Below, one piece after another: positions 31,625-43,137 of a DNA stretch of 64,000 nucleotides. Source of the DNA: Bolinopsis microptera (lineage: Eukaryota > Ctenophora > Tentaculata > Lobata > Bolinopsidae); contig NC_087073.1 of the NCBI RefSeq assembly GCF_026151205.1, forward strand, positions 12,183,578-12,247,577, written 5' to 3'. Within the stretch, counting starts at the first letter, position 1. Each line of letters opens with the position of its first letter. Under the pieces are notes generated by a model. That model did not search any database and was not told the DNA's origin. It was given only the letters and a program-made list of their open reading frames with translations. The translations under genes were made by a program, and so were the position numbers.

Positions 31625-33689
31625 AAGTAGCTATTCCATACCTATCTAGTTTTGTTAGGAGTGTACTATGGTCGATTGTATCAAATGCTTTACTCAAATC
31701 TATAAATATTCCTAGAACATGGTTTCGTTTTTTTATGCTATCTTCAATAATCCTAACAGAGTAGTTAACAGCATGGCTAGTAGAATGGGACTTGCGGAAG
31801 CCAAATTGGTTTTCATCAAGGATATTTTGTGACAGAGCGAAACTGTAGATACGGCTGTATATCACTTTTTCAAATATCTTACCAAATATAGGCAGTGTAG
31901 AGACAGGTCTGTAGTTTCCTACATCCTCTTGGTTTCCTTTCTTAAATATGGGAGTAACTTTCCCAACTTTCAAAACATCAGGAAATACCCCGCTCATCAT
32001 GAGTTTGTTGAAATGTTGGGCTAAAACAGGGCAGATTAAATGAGCTGACTTTTTGATTATACGGATCGGAATATCACTAGATTTGCCATTTTCCAACTTG
32101 GAAATTATTTCCATGAGCTCAGTATGTGAACAGTCAGATAGGAATATAGAGTTATTGTTGGATGGCAGGAGGTAGTCTTCAAATGTTGAAAATTCAGAAG
32201 CCTGTATAGGCAGGTCAGCTATTGATTCATTTAGAGTGGAGGCAATTGAGTTAAAGTATTTGTTGAACTCGTTTGCAATAACCCTTCTATCTGTTATTTT
32301 TCTGTTGTCGATTATAAATGAGGGTTTTATAGTTTTTTTACACTTCCCTCTAAGTTCATTAATGATCTGCCATGTCTTCTTACGGTCGTGCTTATTTTCT
32401 ATGATTTGGTTGCAAGAGTAAGTATTTTTTGCAGAGTTAATTACAGATTTGAGGATCCTTCGGTATACTTTGAAGGTTTGTTCGAGAACATGGTCTCCAT
32501 CAGGGTTTGCCTTAGTTTTAGATGTAATCCAGTTATCTTTTAATTCATGTTTTTTTTCAACGGCTGCTGAGATACTATCTGTTATCCAGGGGTTATTGAT
32601 AGGATTCCGTTTAGTAGTTTTTGGCTTTACAAGTTTGCATGTTGCATCAAGTACACGATCAAATAATTTAGTAAAATCCGAGAATTCATGAGAAGTGTGG
32701 AGCTTTGAGAGGTCAGTGTTCAGTAGGGTTAGGAATTTATTAAGGTTGGCATTACTGAAGTCGTAGTACTGGACATGTTTTTCACTTTTTGGACCAACCT
32801 CAAATTCGATGTCAGTGAATTCAAATGTTGGAGCATGGTCACCAATTCTATCTGTTATACAACCTGAGAGAACACAGTTACCAGGGTCATTCGTGAGGAT
32901 GTTGTCAATACAAGATGGTTTGCAATTTGGTCTCTCATGTGTAGGTATCGAAATAACGGGAGCGAAACCATTTCTAAATAAGCATTCTTCAAAAAGAGTA
33001 TAGTTGCCATGACCAGCATCACCATTCACTTTAAGAAGGTCAACATTAAAGTCCCCCATTATACGTACACCAGATTTAGGAAGGAGTTTACATATGTGAT
33101 CAAATGACTTAAGGAAATTATGAATGTCACCATTAGGAGGGCGATAGATGACCCCTGAGATGAGTGTGAGCTTGCTGGATGATTGAGTGATCTTAACAAA
33201 GATTGATTCAATATCAGGCGTGCAGTAGCCAAGATTTTCTATGACTTCTGCATTAAGGTGATTTGCTACATACAGGGCAACACCAGTCCCTTTCAGCTTG
33301 TTCTCCTGAGTGACCTGATAAAAACTGTTGTATTGCGGTATTCTGTATAGTTCTTTAAGAGGTTCATCTGTGTTTGTTTCAGCGATACCAATTACAGAGA
33401 AATTTAGTTCAATCCGTTTGAGTTCAACATTAAGACAATCGAAGTTGGTTTTGTTACCATCTAAGTTGACAAAGTAGGATGTGAATTTTGAGTGTGTGGA
33501 TGAAGGATTACATGAGTTTTGAAGCTCCCTGACTACCCTATTAAGATCAGTTGTAGAGTAGCTCTGACATTGGTCTAGAACATTCGAAATTTTTTGAATA
33601 GTTTCGTCATCACATCCACCTTCATCATCGTAGAATTTATCACCACCATCACTAATCATCCCAGAGAAGGGGTTGTAGCGTGGTATCAC
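31625..33689 (-). pseudogene. LINE AP endonuclease and N-terminal reverse transcriptase
   Basis: Endonuclease signatures in order: GIAETNT, VIYRPPN, IMGDFNVDLL, SCIDNILTND and IGDHAPTF. The RT start has VTPIFKKG, NYRPVSTLP, FGFRKSHST and FIDLSKAFDTIDH. The frame is lost just after KLDRYGI near 31640. About ten codons that normally follow seem deleted, with a frameshift, and the downstream sequence continues in another frame. The open frame formally runs on to 31509, but those last codons are out of frame with the RT. Confidence 0.93.
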
Positions 33690-33691
33690 GT

Positions 33692-33898
33692 TCAGTGAAC
33701 AAACCTTACATACCCATAGACCATTGGTGGGGCAGAAACCTGCTGCTTTAAAAATTTAGTATGAATAGCTGTCCGACAGGCTTCACATTCCAGTAGGGGC
33801 TGCCCAATGTTGATGGGCCTTGAGCATGGCTCACAGACCTCCTTAATTAATTTCATTATCATAGTTATGTGTCGGTTAGGTTGGACCAGTGGATCCAA
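33692..33898 (-). pseudogene. LINE zinc (PHD-like) segment, frameshifted
   Basis: CEPC...CEAC...H spacing is the first half of a PHD-type zinc finger. The closing WVCKVC lies in the next frame at about 33720, directly upstream of the endonuclease frame, so one frameshift near 33740 splits the domain. Its ATG overlaps the end of the preceding ORF by 23 nt, as in bicistronic LINEs. Confidence 0.75.
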
Positions 33899-34139
33899 CC
33901 CTCTGTGCTGACTCCCTAGACACCTTTTCCTTCAGAAACACACAGTTTTTCATGTGGCTTACAAACTTAGCTAAACCTCTACTTCCTAAGTGAATCGTGT
34001 CGTTACCCCTAGTGAACTTAACCGATAATAGCTTATTGTTATCTAAAAAACCATACATACCCTGAAACCAAATATTAGGAAAACAGTTCTTTATCATGTC
34101 CTGTACCAAGTTGTTGTAGAGCATTATATTTTTATTCAT
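33876..34139 (-). pseudogene. LINE ORF1 remnant with esterase-like C-terminus
   Basis: 87 codons with NDTIHLGSRGLAKFVSHMK, the Asp-x-x-His block near the end of SGNH esterase domains found in ORF1 of some CR1-type LINEs. The N-terminal part is missing, consistent with 5' truncation on insertion. Confidence 0.6.
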
Positions 34140-34771
34140 TTCATGGATTCTTGATGGTAAATTTGAGTTGCTGCATCCAAATTTCGATTGTTGTCATGCC
34201 TAACGAAAATTAATTTTTACAGTAAATAAAAGCATTCAAATTTAAAACTATCACTTATTAAATATTATAATAAGTGTGACAGGAGTTAGCCTCAATCTCA
34301 CCTCTCAAAACTCACGTCAGGTTAGTATATGATCGTCGACTATTCATGAATACAGGTTAGACAGAAACAATTTGAAGGGCTAGTCCGAAGAAGCAGTAGA
34401 ACAAGAAATGAACAAAACCTTGATAGTTAGCCTTATCTTACCCTCCATCAAAAGACAGAAAGGGTAGGTGGAGTCTACAATCGACCTAAAGTATCCATAT
34501 AATGTATACCAGGGCAAAGGATAGTTTAAAGGATGTTTTTGTTCAAACATAATTCAACAAGAATTGCGCCGGTTAGCGGACGCTAGATTTCCATCGCCCG
34601 TAATTAATTACAATTAACAATCGTTTCATATTGGTTAAATTACCAAATTTCTTTGGGGCGTTACAGAGAACAAAATGGAGGGGTTGCCGTTGTCAATTAT
34701 TTGAATCGAAAGTTAAACGACCGGACACCGTAGCGCAGCCTGTGCGGTGATATGCATGATGCAGTTAAAAG

Positions 34772-35308
34772 GACATCTGTCCGACAGCGACTCTTGTCCG
34801 ACTCAATATGTTACCAGAAAAAAAAGACATCTGTCCGAAATTGTGATCTAATTGCAATACGACACATTTCCATTTTCCAATTAGAGACATGATCTGAACT
34901 GAGATATGACCTGAGCTGAACTCTACCATAGTTTATTTTCATTTGATGTCAAAAATTGGACAATAGTTTAAATGTTATATAAATAACTGATCTCCATACC
35001 GTTCTCCTGTGTGTAATGTAGGCTGTGATGTGATTGGCAGCTTGTTACAGCTTGTTAGTGTACGGCTAGCATGATCCTGTCCTCAAATAGTCAATCACGT
35101 ATCGATGGATCAGATCTCAATGGATCAAATCAGCATTATATTAGGACTGTGGGAGCAACGTCACAAGATTACACGTGAGCTTGTGAAATACGAACGTGAT
35201 CCGAAATTGCAAATGTGATCCGAAAGTTGGACAGATGTCGCCAAAAACGACTCCTATCTGACAGCGACTCTTGTCCGAAACCGGTAATTCGACTGTCGGA
35301 CAGATGTC
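34772..35308. mobile_element. 537-bp TIR element nested in the larger transposon
   Basis: GACATCTGTCCGACAG at 34772-34787 is repeated inverted at 35293-35308. TGTCCGA words recur inside, and CGACTCTTGTCCGA appears near both ends in the same orientation. No ORF. Target duplication not clear. Confidence 0.7.
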
Positions 35309-36113
35309 ACCCAATCAAATCTGTGGTAGTTAATACAATGTGAATCATAATAAAATGTATCGTTCATTTCGTCTAAATATAATGAATCAATCTATTGGCA
35401 TTTGGCAATCATGTTCAACATGATAGTCATAACATCATAATTTATACAACAACATAACGGATTACTAATATCGGGTTGCACCAAGCACCCACAACAAAAT
35501 GAGAAGTTTGTATCGCATGAAGTTAACGAAAGCTTAAACGACAAATATCAATGCGAATCAAAATGTATAATAGCGAAAAGAGATATACATGCACGACATA
35601 CACGATGTATTAGCTCGATTCTTGGTATAGAGTACACCTTGACATAAAAGCATTGTAAAATGCGCGCGCGCCCATCAAGTGATAATTTGTAAAGGAGCAC
35701 GTGTTTGCGGAGGTTAATGCATGTTTTGCTTTGTGACACGACGAAAAACCTATACCCACTATACCCATTCTCAAATCCTACCACTTCTAACCATCTATTG
35801 CCTTTTTAGGCGATGGAAAAAATTAGAAAAGATCTGTTAGCCTCACTTTACCCTCCATTAAAAGGAAAAAAGGGGTCGGCTGAACCGGCCTTCGACCTAG
35901 AGCATCCATCTCATGTATTTTGGGTTTAAAAATTGTATTAATCGAAACTCAATTAGTTGAACTATAGACATGTCAAATAGTAAAACAAAATTTAGTAAAA
36001 CAAAAAGTATCATATGCCTATCTTAAAAGTTCCTCCTGTGACAATCTTCTAAAGTTAAATTGGGAAAAACGTGGTCCATCTCGTGCGAACTTTCCTAATG
36101 ACCAGGGTCTACT

Positions 36114-36725
36114 ACGCTAATACCCTGCTGTAACCAGCTTACCACATTACACTTGGTGCATACTTGATTTGACATTTGTAGGGCCAGGGGGGGGTTCCAA
36201 TTCTGCCTCATCCCAATGTTGCCTTTTTGGGTGCTCCAAATGAAGCAAAATAAAATTGGAACCCCCAATCCTTGATTGGATCCAAACTGTCGGCACCGTC
36301 TGGATCCAATCATTCAAAATTTTCAGGCAAAATCTTCATTTAAAAAAAATCGAGTAACGTGAATTGAAAGGAATTGAATATTAAAACAATATTAGATCTT
36401 ACCACCGGCACAAACGTTATTTTGGCTCTCGCATCAACTAAAGGATTTCCAAAGTAGAGCTCTGCCATTTCATTCTCTTCGTCTTATATTATGTCATTTG
36501 CTATCATCTCACGCCATGTCATTTGCTTCATCATTTACTGCATCTATGGCATCATTTTCATCATATGCTTCACCTCCTGCATTTATGAAATCATCTTCAT
36601 CATCTGATCCATCTCCTGTCATGTCATTTGCTTCATCATCTGCTTGACTGCTTCATCTCTTACTGGGCCGCGCTCAGACTGTCATTCGCCGAATCTCTAT
36701 GAGATTAAACATGATAGCCTGAGGT
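36114..36725. other. Flank of the large TIR element, with an exon-like minus-strand stretch
   Basis: On the minus strand, about 36467-36403 reads MAELYFGNPLVDARAKITFVPV and ends at a good donor (GTAAGATC). The preceding 36480-36660 is a low-complexity Asp/Glu/Asn/Ala-rich stretch with stops. No partner exon was found. A GGGGTTCCAATT / AATTGGAACCCC hairpin lies at about 36187-36273. Confidence 0.3.
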
Positions 36726-37022
36726 CAGTGGCGTAACGTTGCCTGTTGGCGCCCCCCCCTGCCGAAAAGGCGCCCCCCTGTTGGCGCCCCTCCCCTTTTG
36801 GTGCCCCTCCCTAAAATTGAACAAATTAGGTGATTTTAAAGGATACGCCGGTAAAAATCTCTAAAAAAGTGTGTATCTAGAGCAAAACGCGCAGTTTTGC
36901 TAGTACTTTAGTTAAGTTTTCGAAATTGTCCCACATTCAAACGACGATTTGGCGCCCCCCTAAGCACTAAGACGGCGCCCCCCTGCACAGCGGGGTCAGC
37001 GGGGCCCTTCGTTACGCCACTG
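36726..37022. mobile_element. hAT-type MITE (297 bp) with 8-bp target duplication
   Basis: Terminal inverted repeats CAGTGGCGTAACG / CGTTACGCCACTG, flanked on both sides by CCTGAGGT (36718-36725 and 37023-37030). An 8-bp duplication with CAGTG ends is the hAT signature. The interior is rich in GGCGCCCC(CC) runs. Related copies lie at 40896 and 52037. Confidence 0.93.
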
Positions 37023-39244
37023 CCTGAGGTCCCCAGGTAACTTCATCTCCTGCCATAACAGCCCCAAAAGATGCAGGTATCAAGGTTTAACGTGTGGAGG
37101 ATGCTAAGGATATCCAGTCTTGCAACAAAAACCCTGTTCATCATCGATCAGGTATTGCTTTGTATCACGTGGTGACCCCCACTGTCGCTTCACTATAGTG
37201 ACGATATAGGGGATACAGGGGAGCCGCGCACGAGGTGCGCGGCGGGTCATACAACGTATGACAAGTATTGCATGCTATCATGTATCAGTTATTTTTGTAG
37301 ATAGGCCTTGAAGAGAGTGCTGATTTTAGAAATTTTGATTATGGCTTACTGATCATTTAATAAAAAATGCTATGTCCTGTTATGTAGTTTGGATTATTTT
37401 TATCTTTATAACGTTTAAATTAATTAAATGACATTCCAGCAAACCTGACCCAGCTAAAGTTTACTTAGGGACCCCATGCAGGCTACAATTTTTCATAAAA
37501 TATACATAAACATAAACATACCGAATAGAGATTCAGCGGAATGACAGCTGCTGAGCGCCGCTCAGTAACTGTGAACTGCTGAGTGTGTTACTAAAATTAA
37601 AAGGTGTGCGCTTTATAGTAAATGCTTTTACTATACGGACAAGTACAATTATAAAAAGACATGTTTTTAATCACGTCGTAACCCCCATTTTTATTTCACT
37701 TAGTGGGCGAAAGCCATGCGCGATACTCTTACAGCCGCGCAATTGTGCGCGGTGGGCCTTCAACGTGGGGCAAATGTTTTTTGCTTCATCCAAAGTATGA
37801 TTACCTGAGGACCCCAGGCTATTATGTTCATTAACATAATAGATAAAGATTTGGCGGAATGACAGGCTGAGCGCGGCCCAGTAAAAGTATGATAAACAAG
37901 GAATAAAATCCGTTTCGAAATATAAATATGACTTTATTAGTCGCAAGCTTTACCATTAAATGCGCGTTTTTATCTTTGACAGTTTATAACTTGAACTCAA
38001 TGAATTAATTATATTTATGTTTTGTAGTATGTTAACAAAATAAGATTATGTAATTTTGTATTTTGTAATTCTTGTGTGAAAATAGAAACGGCCGATCATG
38101 CATATTTGTTGATTCACGATGTCAATCCTTCGCATCTCGCCGATTTTAATCTGTGGTTGCGAGAAGCATTATTGGATGCGCGCGCGCGACCCAGTAGTGC
38201 ATTGCGCTACAAGCATATTTGTTAACGGATGTTACTCGTCTAAATTTCTTCGAAGTAGCGCGCCGCTTTTTTTTCGATGGCAAGTGCCATGCTACGAATT
38301 AGCGGCTAGAGCGCCGGGCCAGACCATTAACAATGGTCAAGCATATTTGCAATATTAATAACATTTAATGCTTTTGAATTTCACCTAACCATGTGCTTTC
38401 GCGCCACTTCGGGCGCGCTTGTTTCGCAAGTCAAGAAAAGCACCTATCCATGAACCCCGATGGGAAGGTTCGTGCGCGCGTGCGCAGTGCTGACAACAGC
38501 GTCTATGTAGCACAGGTAGTCTTGGCACTTCTCCCTCCAGTATGCAGTAACCACTTTTCAGGTTTCTATCGTGCATAGTGACAGTGTATAAGGGTTAATT
38601 AGGTATAAACTACAGTACAGCTGTACTTACACCTACATTCACAAGCATGCAAGCTCACCTGGTCCAATGAGCGGGAAACGGAGGACAAGGTCTGGTGACG
38701 TCATAGTCACGTGACCTCATAAGCTCATAATTAGGTGACCTCAGACCCAATCAATGATCAATTAGGTTCGGGTATGGTCAGCCTCCTGTCACCTGATCTT
38801 GAGGTGACGTACGACACCTCGTTTATGCAATCAATGTCTGAAAGGCTACAAACGTAGCATATGAGGACAAAAGCGCGGGAAATTTCGGCACCACTGTAGA
38901 GTGGTGCCAAAATCGTTGGGTGGGTTCATGGCTAGAGCCCTTTTTACCGCCGTGAGGCGGGCGCGCGCTACTGCAAGCGCAAGGGTTCTGGATAGAGCAA
39001 CTTTTGAATTTGAGCGTTTGGCTTTGCATTGTTTTACCCGCTCCCACTAAATCGCTCGCCCAAATTTTTAAAAATCTTGCGAAAAAGCCCTGAGGATATG
39101 AAAATAATTTAGATTGTTGTATTTTTGGACGCTGATTCCATATCACCTTCACATAGCCATGTGTCTATGCGTACTGCCTTCGGCGGTCGCGCGCTACTGC
39201 AAGCGAGAGGGCTCTGGTGAGTATTTAATTTTAAAGCAATAAAT
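37023..39244. other. Repeat-rich, GC-richer intergenic region without a convincing gene
   Basis: 37140-37560 and 37670-37890 are diverged copies of one another: TCACGTGGTGACCCCC / TCACGTCGTAACCCCC, then a GCGCGG hairpin, then CGGAATGACAG(C)TG. A partial inverted copy lies at 36664-36700. 38150-39210 is GC-rich for this window. It contains a pair of direct words GCGCGCTACTGCAAGCG near 38961 and 39187. Confidence 0.55.
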
Positions 39245-39245
39245 C

Positions 39246-39328
39246 ACCCCCCCATGACGTATAAATAGAATAAACATTTTTAACCATATCACATATTTAT
39301 ACGTCATGGGGGGGGGGGGGGGGGGGTG
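39246..39328. mobile_element. Short TIR element ending in poly-C/poly-G
   Basis: CACCCCCCCATGACGTATAAAT at the left is matched by ATTTATACGTCATGGGGGGG at the right; the poly-G run on the right is longer. About 83 bp, no coding capacity, probably a MITE remnant. Confidence 0.6.
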
Positions 39329-39422
39329 AAGAGTGGTGGGCAAAAACTATTTTGGTTACGTGACAGGCTAGTAAAACATAAACACGAGTTCGATTCATAT
39401 GAATCGATCATGTCAAGGGCTT

Positions 39423-39518
39423 GGGTTAGGGTAGTGGTTAGGGTAGTGGTTAGGGTTATGGATAGCGTCGTGGTTATGATAAATGGTTAGGGTTAGGGTT
39501 AGGGTTGGGATTAGGGTT
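39423..39518. repeat. Interstitial telomere-like TTAGGG repeats
   Basis: TTAGGG and variants (TAGTGG, TTATGG) occur in two clusters, about 39424-39460 and 39484-39516, separated by a short unique stretch. TTAGGG is the common animal telomere unit, so this may mark an old end-repair or insertion event. Confidence 0.8.
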
Positions 39519-39519
39519 G

Positions 39520-40895
39520 TAGTGCGATGCACTACTGGGCCGCGCCGCACATCTTCTCGGTAGATCGGCGAGATGTACCACTGGGCCTCACCGAGCTGCA
39601 AAGGATTGAAATCGTGAATCAAGGATTAGGGTTTATGTAAAACTTTGTTCAGCTACAAAACCATAAAAACCAAAGTCACGTGATAATCTTTGGGCGAGCG
39701 AATTAGTTAGAGCATTACGATGGAGTATATGTGCATAAATTTGATTGCATTGTTGATATTTCATATAACATTGGTAGCAATGGACAATTTCTGTTACCTG
39801 TGTATTGTGCTTTCCTTATTGCAACACTTGATTTAATTGAATGTATATGTTGTTTAAACTTTAAAATTATAAATGCAAAAAATGTCTCTTTGCCACTAGA
39901 AACAGATGCTACATATATCATACATGATACATACATCAAGTTTGCCAGGAAAATACAGTTTATAGAAATGCTGAATATAGAAATGTCAAATAGTCTAAGG
40001 AGTAGCTATGGAATCATTACATCCATGCAAAATTGCAGAACTGTGTAATCTTTATGTTGGCAATAGTATAGAACAGAACAGCTACAACATTGATCAGAAA
40101 GCTTCTACCTGGCTGCTTGGAAAGCTCGGCTATCGACAGTGTAGATTGGATGTAGAGCCTTCTGGGATCATACCTTCTGTTGAACTACTTTGGTGTTGCT
40201 AAGGCCTAATGAGTGAAAAAACGAAATTTTCGAGCAGACAGCTTTTGAAGCCCTCAAACGTTCATATGCTATCTGGAATTGCACTGTGTTCGTAGATCGT
40301 ATCTTTGAAATGATAGCCTACCACAAAAAAGAAGCTAAGAGTCAGATCGAAAATCACATCAGAACACGATTCAGGTTAGTTATACGAAGCACACTTAATG
40401 CACTGATGCCTTAGGGGAATCAGAGGAAGACAAACAGCCCAGCATCTCGAACTGAATGATGTATCCTTTTGTTTTTTCTCAGAAGACGAGTTTTAAGGTG
40501 TCCAGTCTCCTAAATTTTTAATTTGCAGTTTTTATGTTGTGTTAAATTTTATGGACGAAATGATTCTAGGGGGGACTCCCAACCCACCGTTTCGGCAGGT
40601 AATTGATGGATACCAAGGTCTTAAACCATGGTACCATACCTATAAGCACCCAGATACGAAAAGTTAATAACCTCTGCTGTCAGTTCCACATTGTCTCTCT
40701 TGGTTTAGGGTCGATGGGACGCACATTTACTAACAACCATCTATCATATATTGTGCCTTACTGGTGTTGATCTTGAAGCATAAGAGCTATATTGATCGAT
40801 GAGGTCAGTGGATTTCTGCCACCCGTCCTAGGTATTATCCAACACTGTAATATCATTGGCACAATCAGCGATTACCGAATGTGCTGTGTAAGGGG
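39520..40895. other. Intergenic region, no gene recognised
   Basis: Short open stretches (for example 40008-40202, HPCKIAELCNLYVGN...) have no family likeness or splice partners and look like decayed transposon sequence. No RNA gene was seen. Confidence 0.4.
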
Positions 40896-41165
40896 CAGTG
40901 GCGTAACAAAGGGCCCCCACTGACCCCACTGTGCAGGGGGGGGGGGGGGGGGGGGATCTGCGTCGTTTGAATGTGGGACAATTTTGAAAAACTGAACTGA
41001 GGTACTATCAAAACTGCATGTTTTGCTCTAGAAACACACTTTTTTAGAGATTCTACCGGCGTATTCTTAAAATCATCTAATTTGCTCAACTTAAGGGAGG
41101 GGCATCAAAAGGGGAGGGGGCACCAACTGGGGGGCGCATTTTCAGGGCTGGGGGCGGGGGCCTTT
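40896..41165. mobile_element. Truncated hAT-type MITE, second copy
   Basis: Starts CAGTGGCGTAAC and runs as the reverse complement of the 36726-37022 copy, including the GTCGTTTGAATGTGGGACAA and GTGCAGGGGGG segments. The far end stops at GGGGGCCTTTT without the closing inverted repeat. It abuts a LINE fragment. A long poly-G tract at about 40937-40955 is expanded relative to the first copy. Confidence 0.85.
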
Positions 41166-41183
41166 TGAGATAGTAGTAAGATT

Positions 41184-41570
41184 TGAAGACAATCCTTTTC
41201 TTAACATCTAACCAGTGAAGCTTTATCAGTTCATCATCAAGATGGTCATGTTTATATTTACCAGTGACAGCTTTTGCAGCAGCATTCTAAAAAAACTGGA
41301 GCTGATGCAAAAGCTTCTCACCAATAGTATAAACCGTTACAGTAATCTAAACATGCCACGACTAGACTGTTAACAATGATCTTAATCTCAACCCCATGGA
41401 GTTCTATCTCAATGAGCACTATAATAGGTCCAAAGACTATGAGTTGTGTTTTAGAATCATTCAGTTGCAGGTAGTACTGTGACATCCAATTCTTTATCCT
41501 CAAGAAGCAATTTCTCAGTTGGTTGGTTAAGATTTGATCTAAAGTATCATTATGCAACATTTTTAAATAT
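41184..41570 (-). mobile_element. LINE reverse-transcriptase fragment (second family member)
   Basis: On the minus strand 41559-41318 reads RIKNWMSQYYLQLNDSKTQL and then CLDYCNGLYYW, the palm/thumb region of CR1/Jockey-like reverse transcriptases. After a stop, 41310-41184 continues with NAAAKAVTGKYKHDHL and ELIKLHWLDVKKRI. Stops and losses make it a relic. It ends about 30 bp upstream of the CCDC86-type start codon on the other strand. Confidence 0.82.
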
Positions 41571-41601
41571 CTCAAATTATTTAATTTGTATGGTTTAAGG
41601 T

Positions 41602-43137
41602 ATGGTGAAGCACAGTTCCAAGCCAGTTTCTGGGCGAGCATGGAAGCAGAAGAAAGAGTGCAGGTAATAACCTCAGTAACCCAGGCTATTGTTTTAAACA
41701 TGTGTACTATATATTATGCACTTCAGCTGCCCACTGTGGAACATGAAACACTGAAGTTTATGTTTCGCACATTTTCATAGCAATGCACTTGTGTTACTGA
41801 AAGCATAATATAATATGTAAATTATTTAGATTTTCTTCTCTGGCAAAGGACAAGCAGTCTACCTCAACCTTTGGAACTAAGATGCAATTAAAAGACCAGA
41901 AGAAGAATGTACAAGCGATTCTTAATAAGATTCAATCAGACAGAGTTGCCGAGAGTGAGGTAAGTTTTGCGAATCTCCTTCGTTTTTAAAGTTAACTATA
42001 ATTGTAGGTATAATCAATTAAGCTAACCAGAATTATCAATATTTGCCAAAACCCATTGAAAATCATGGTCCTAGTGATGTAGTGTGTACTTGCATTTTTC
42101 AAAATAGCATGAACAGTCAGCCATCTTTTGCTGACTGGCATGGGTCCAAGGCCAATAGAAAGTTTTATAGACACACTAAAACTGTTGGCTATCACTCCAG
42201 ATTGTTCTGGAAGCTTTTGGAATGTTTTACATCTTAATCTTCGCCAATTATATTAATCGAAGAGTAACCTATAATGCCATTATAAATGGTTTGCAGTCTA
42301 AATAGTCGTGATTTCTCAGAAAGTTTGATTTTGTAGTACTTCAACATTTCGCTGTATTTTTCAATGTCGATGTATTTCTTAATATCGGTTTAATGATCTA
42401 ATAATTGACTAGATTCTGGTTAGATTCATCAGCATTGCTTACACCATGCATGTTATTGTACTCTTAGTATATTTCTAGAGTCATGATGTATCCTGCTTAA
42501 GTGATAGTTTTAAGATACATGACATCAATCTTGGGAATATTGCAATTCGACAATATGATCAAGTCGAAGCTTTAGACAAATTTTCAACGTTTATATTCAA
42601 AATGTTTAAACCTTCCTTGCTGTCAATTTCGACGGTCCAATTCCTGTTTTATCGGGATTCTATGAGCCTTATATTTTACTATAAACTTTTTAATATCGAA
42701 TCCCTAACCGGGCTTATGATTATGGAAATTTCAAAATGCATCGAATGGAAACGATATTTGCTTTTCTTATAATATTACCATTGCATTGTTTTAGGCAAAG
42801 AATGCAAGAATTGCTGAGAACAGAACAAGGCGAGCAGAAAATGAAAGGAAACAGGAAATTGTTCAGAAGGTAAGAAAACTATGCGTGCTATTTACTTTTT
42901 GATTCTATATTCCTTTGTAGTTCTATACTCACTTAAATACATTAATAAATATATTATTCTGATTATAATATATGGCTTTTTAGCTTTTTATTTTATCCGC
43001 CGGTATTTGACCGTATTGATTATTTTAGAATACGAAGGCACTATCATCTTATTTTATTTTCTACCAATCAGATAACAAATACGAAGAAGCTAAAGAAGAT
43101 CAAGAAGAAGCACTTGAGAAGTATTGAAACTCGATGA
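41602..43137 (+). CDS. CCDC86: CCDC86/Cgr1-type nucleolar ribosome-biogenesis protein
   Basis: Four exons: 41602-41663, 41830-41959, 42795-42869 and 43072-43137, joined in phase with GT-AG introns; 110 aa. The N-terminus has SGRAWKQKK, matching the GRAWK / GRVWK motif that opens the conserved part of yeast Cgr1 and vertebrate CCDC86. The middle (RFSSLAKDK...) is followed by a charged coiled-coil-like stretch, and the C-terminus RRAENERKQEIVQ...KKLKKIKKKHLRSIE is the family hallmark. Members act in the nucleolus in 60S rRNA processing (yeast) and on chromosome surfaces in mitosis (vertebrates). At 110 aa it lacks the long N-terminal extension of vertebrate CCDC86 and is close to yeast Cgr1 in length. 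The start is the first in-frame ATG; an earlier ATG at 41590 meets a stop at once. The next gene starts 358 bp downstream. Confidence 0.88.

Larger units (their letters stand above)
30190..34190 (-). mobile_element. CR1/Jockey-like LINE, 5'-truncated and broken
   Basis: Non-LTR retrotransposon on the minus strand. From 5' to 3' it holds an esterase-like ORF end (34139-33876), a PHD-like zinc segment (33898-33700), an AP endonuclease and reverse transcriptase (33689-30496) and a 3' UTR to about 30190. Frames are broken near 33740 and 31640, so it is dead. It lies inside the 7.6-kb TIR element, so it is younger than that insertion. No target duplication or 3' tail repeat could be fixed. Confidence 0.92.
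28478..36109. mobile_element. ~7.6-kb DNA transposon with 15-bp TIRs and subterminal TGAGGCTAAC motifs
   Basis: The left end GACCCTGGTCATTAG (28478-28492) is repeated inverted at 36095-36109, and a further AAAGTTCG pair lies just inside. Both ends are flanked by TACT (28474-28477 and 36110-36113), a likely 4-bp target duplication. TGAGGCTAAC-type words lie in one orientation on the left (about 29027, 29051, 29204, 29324, 29351, 29631) and the opposite one on the right (about 34270, 34425, 35836), as expected of transposase-binding sites. No intact transposase is visible. A LINE and a 537-bp TIR element have landed inside. Superfamily is not assigned. Confidence 0.72.
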
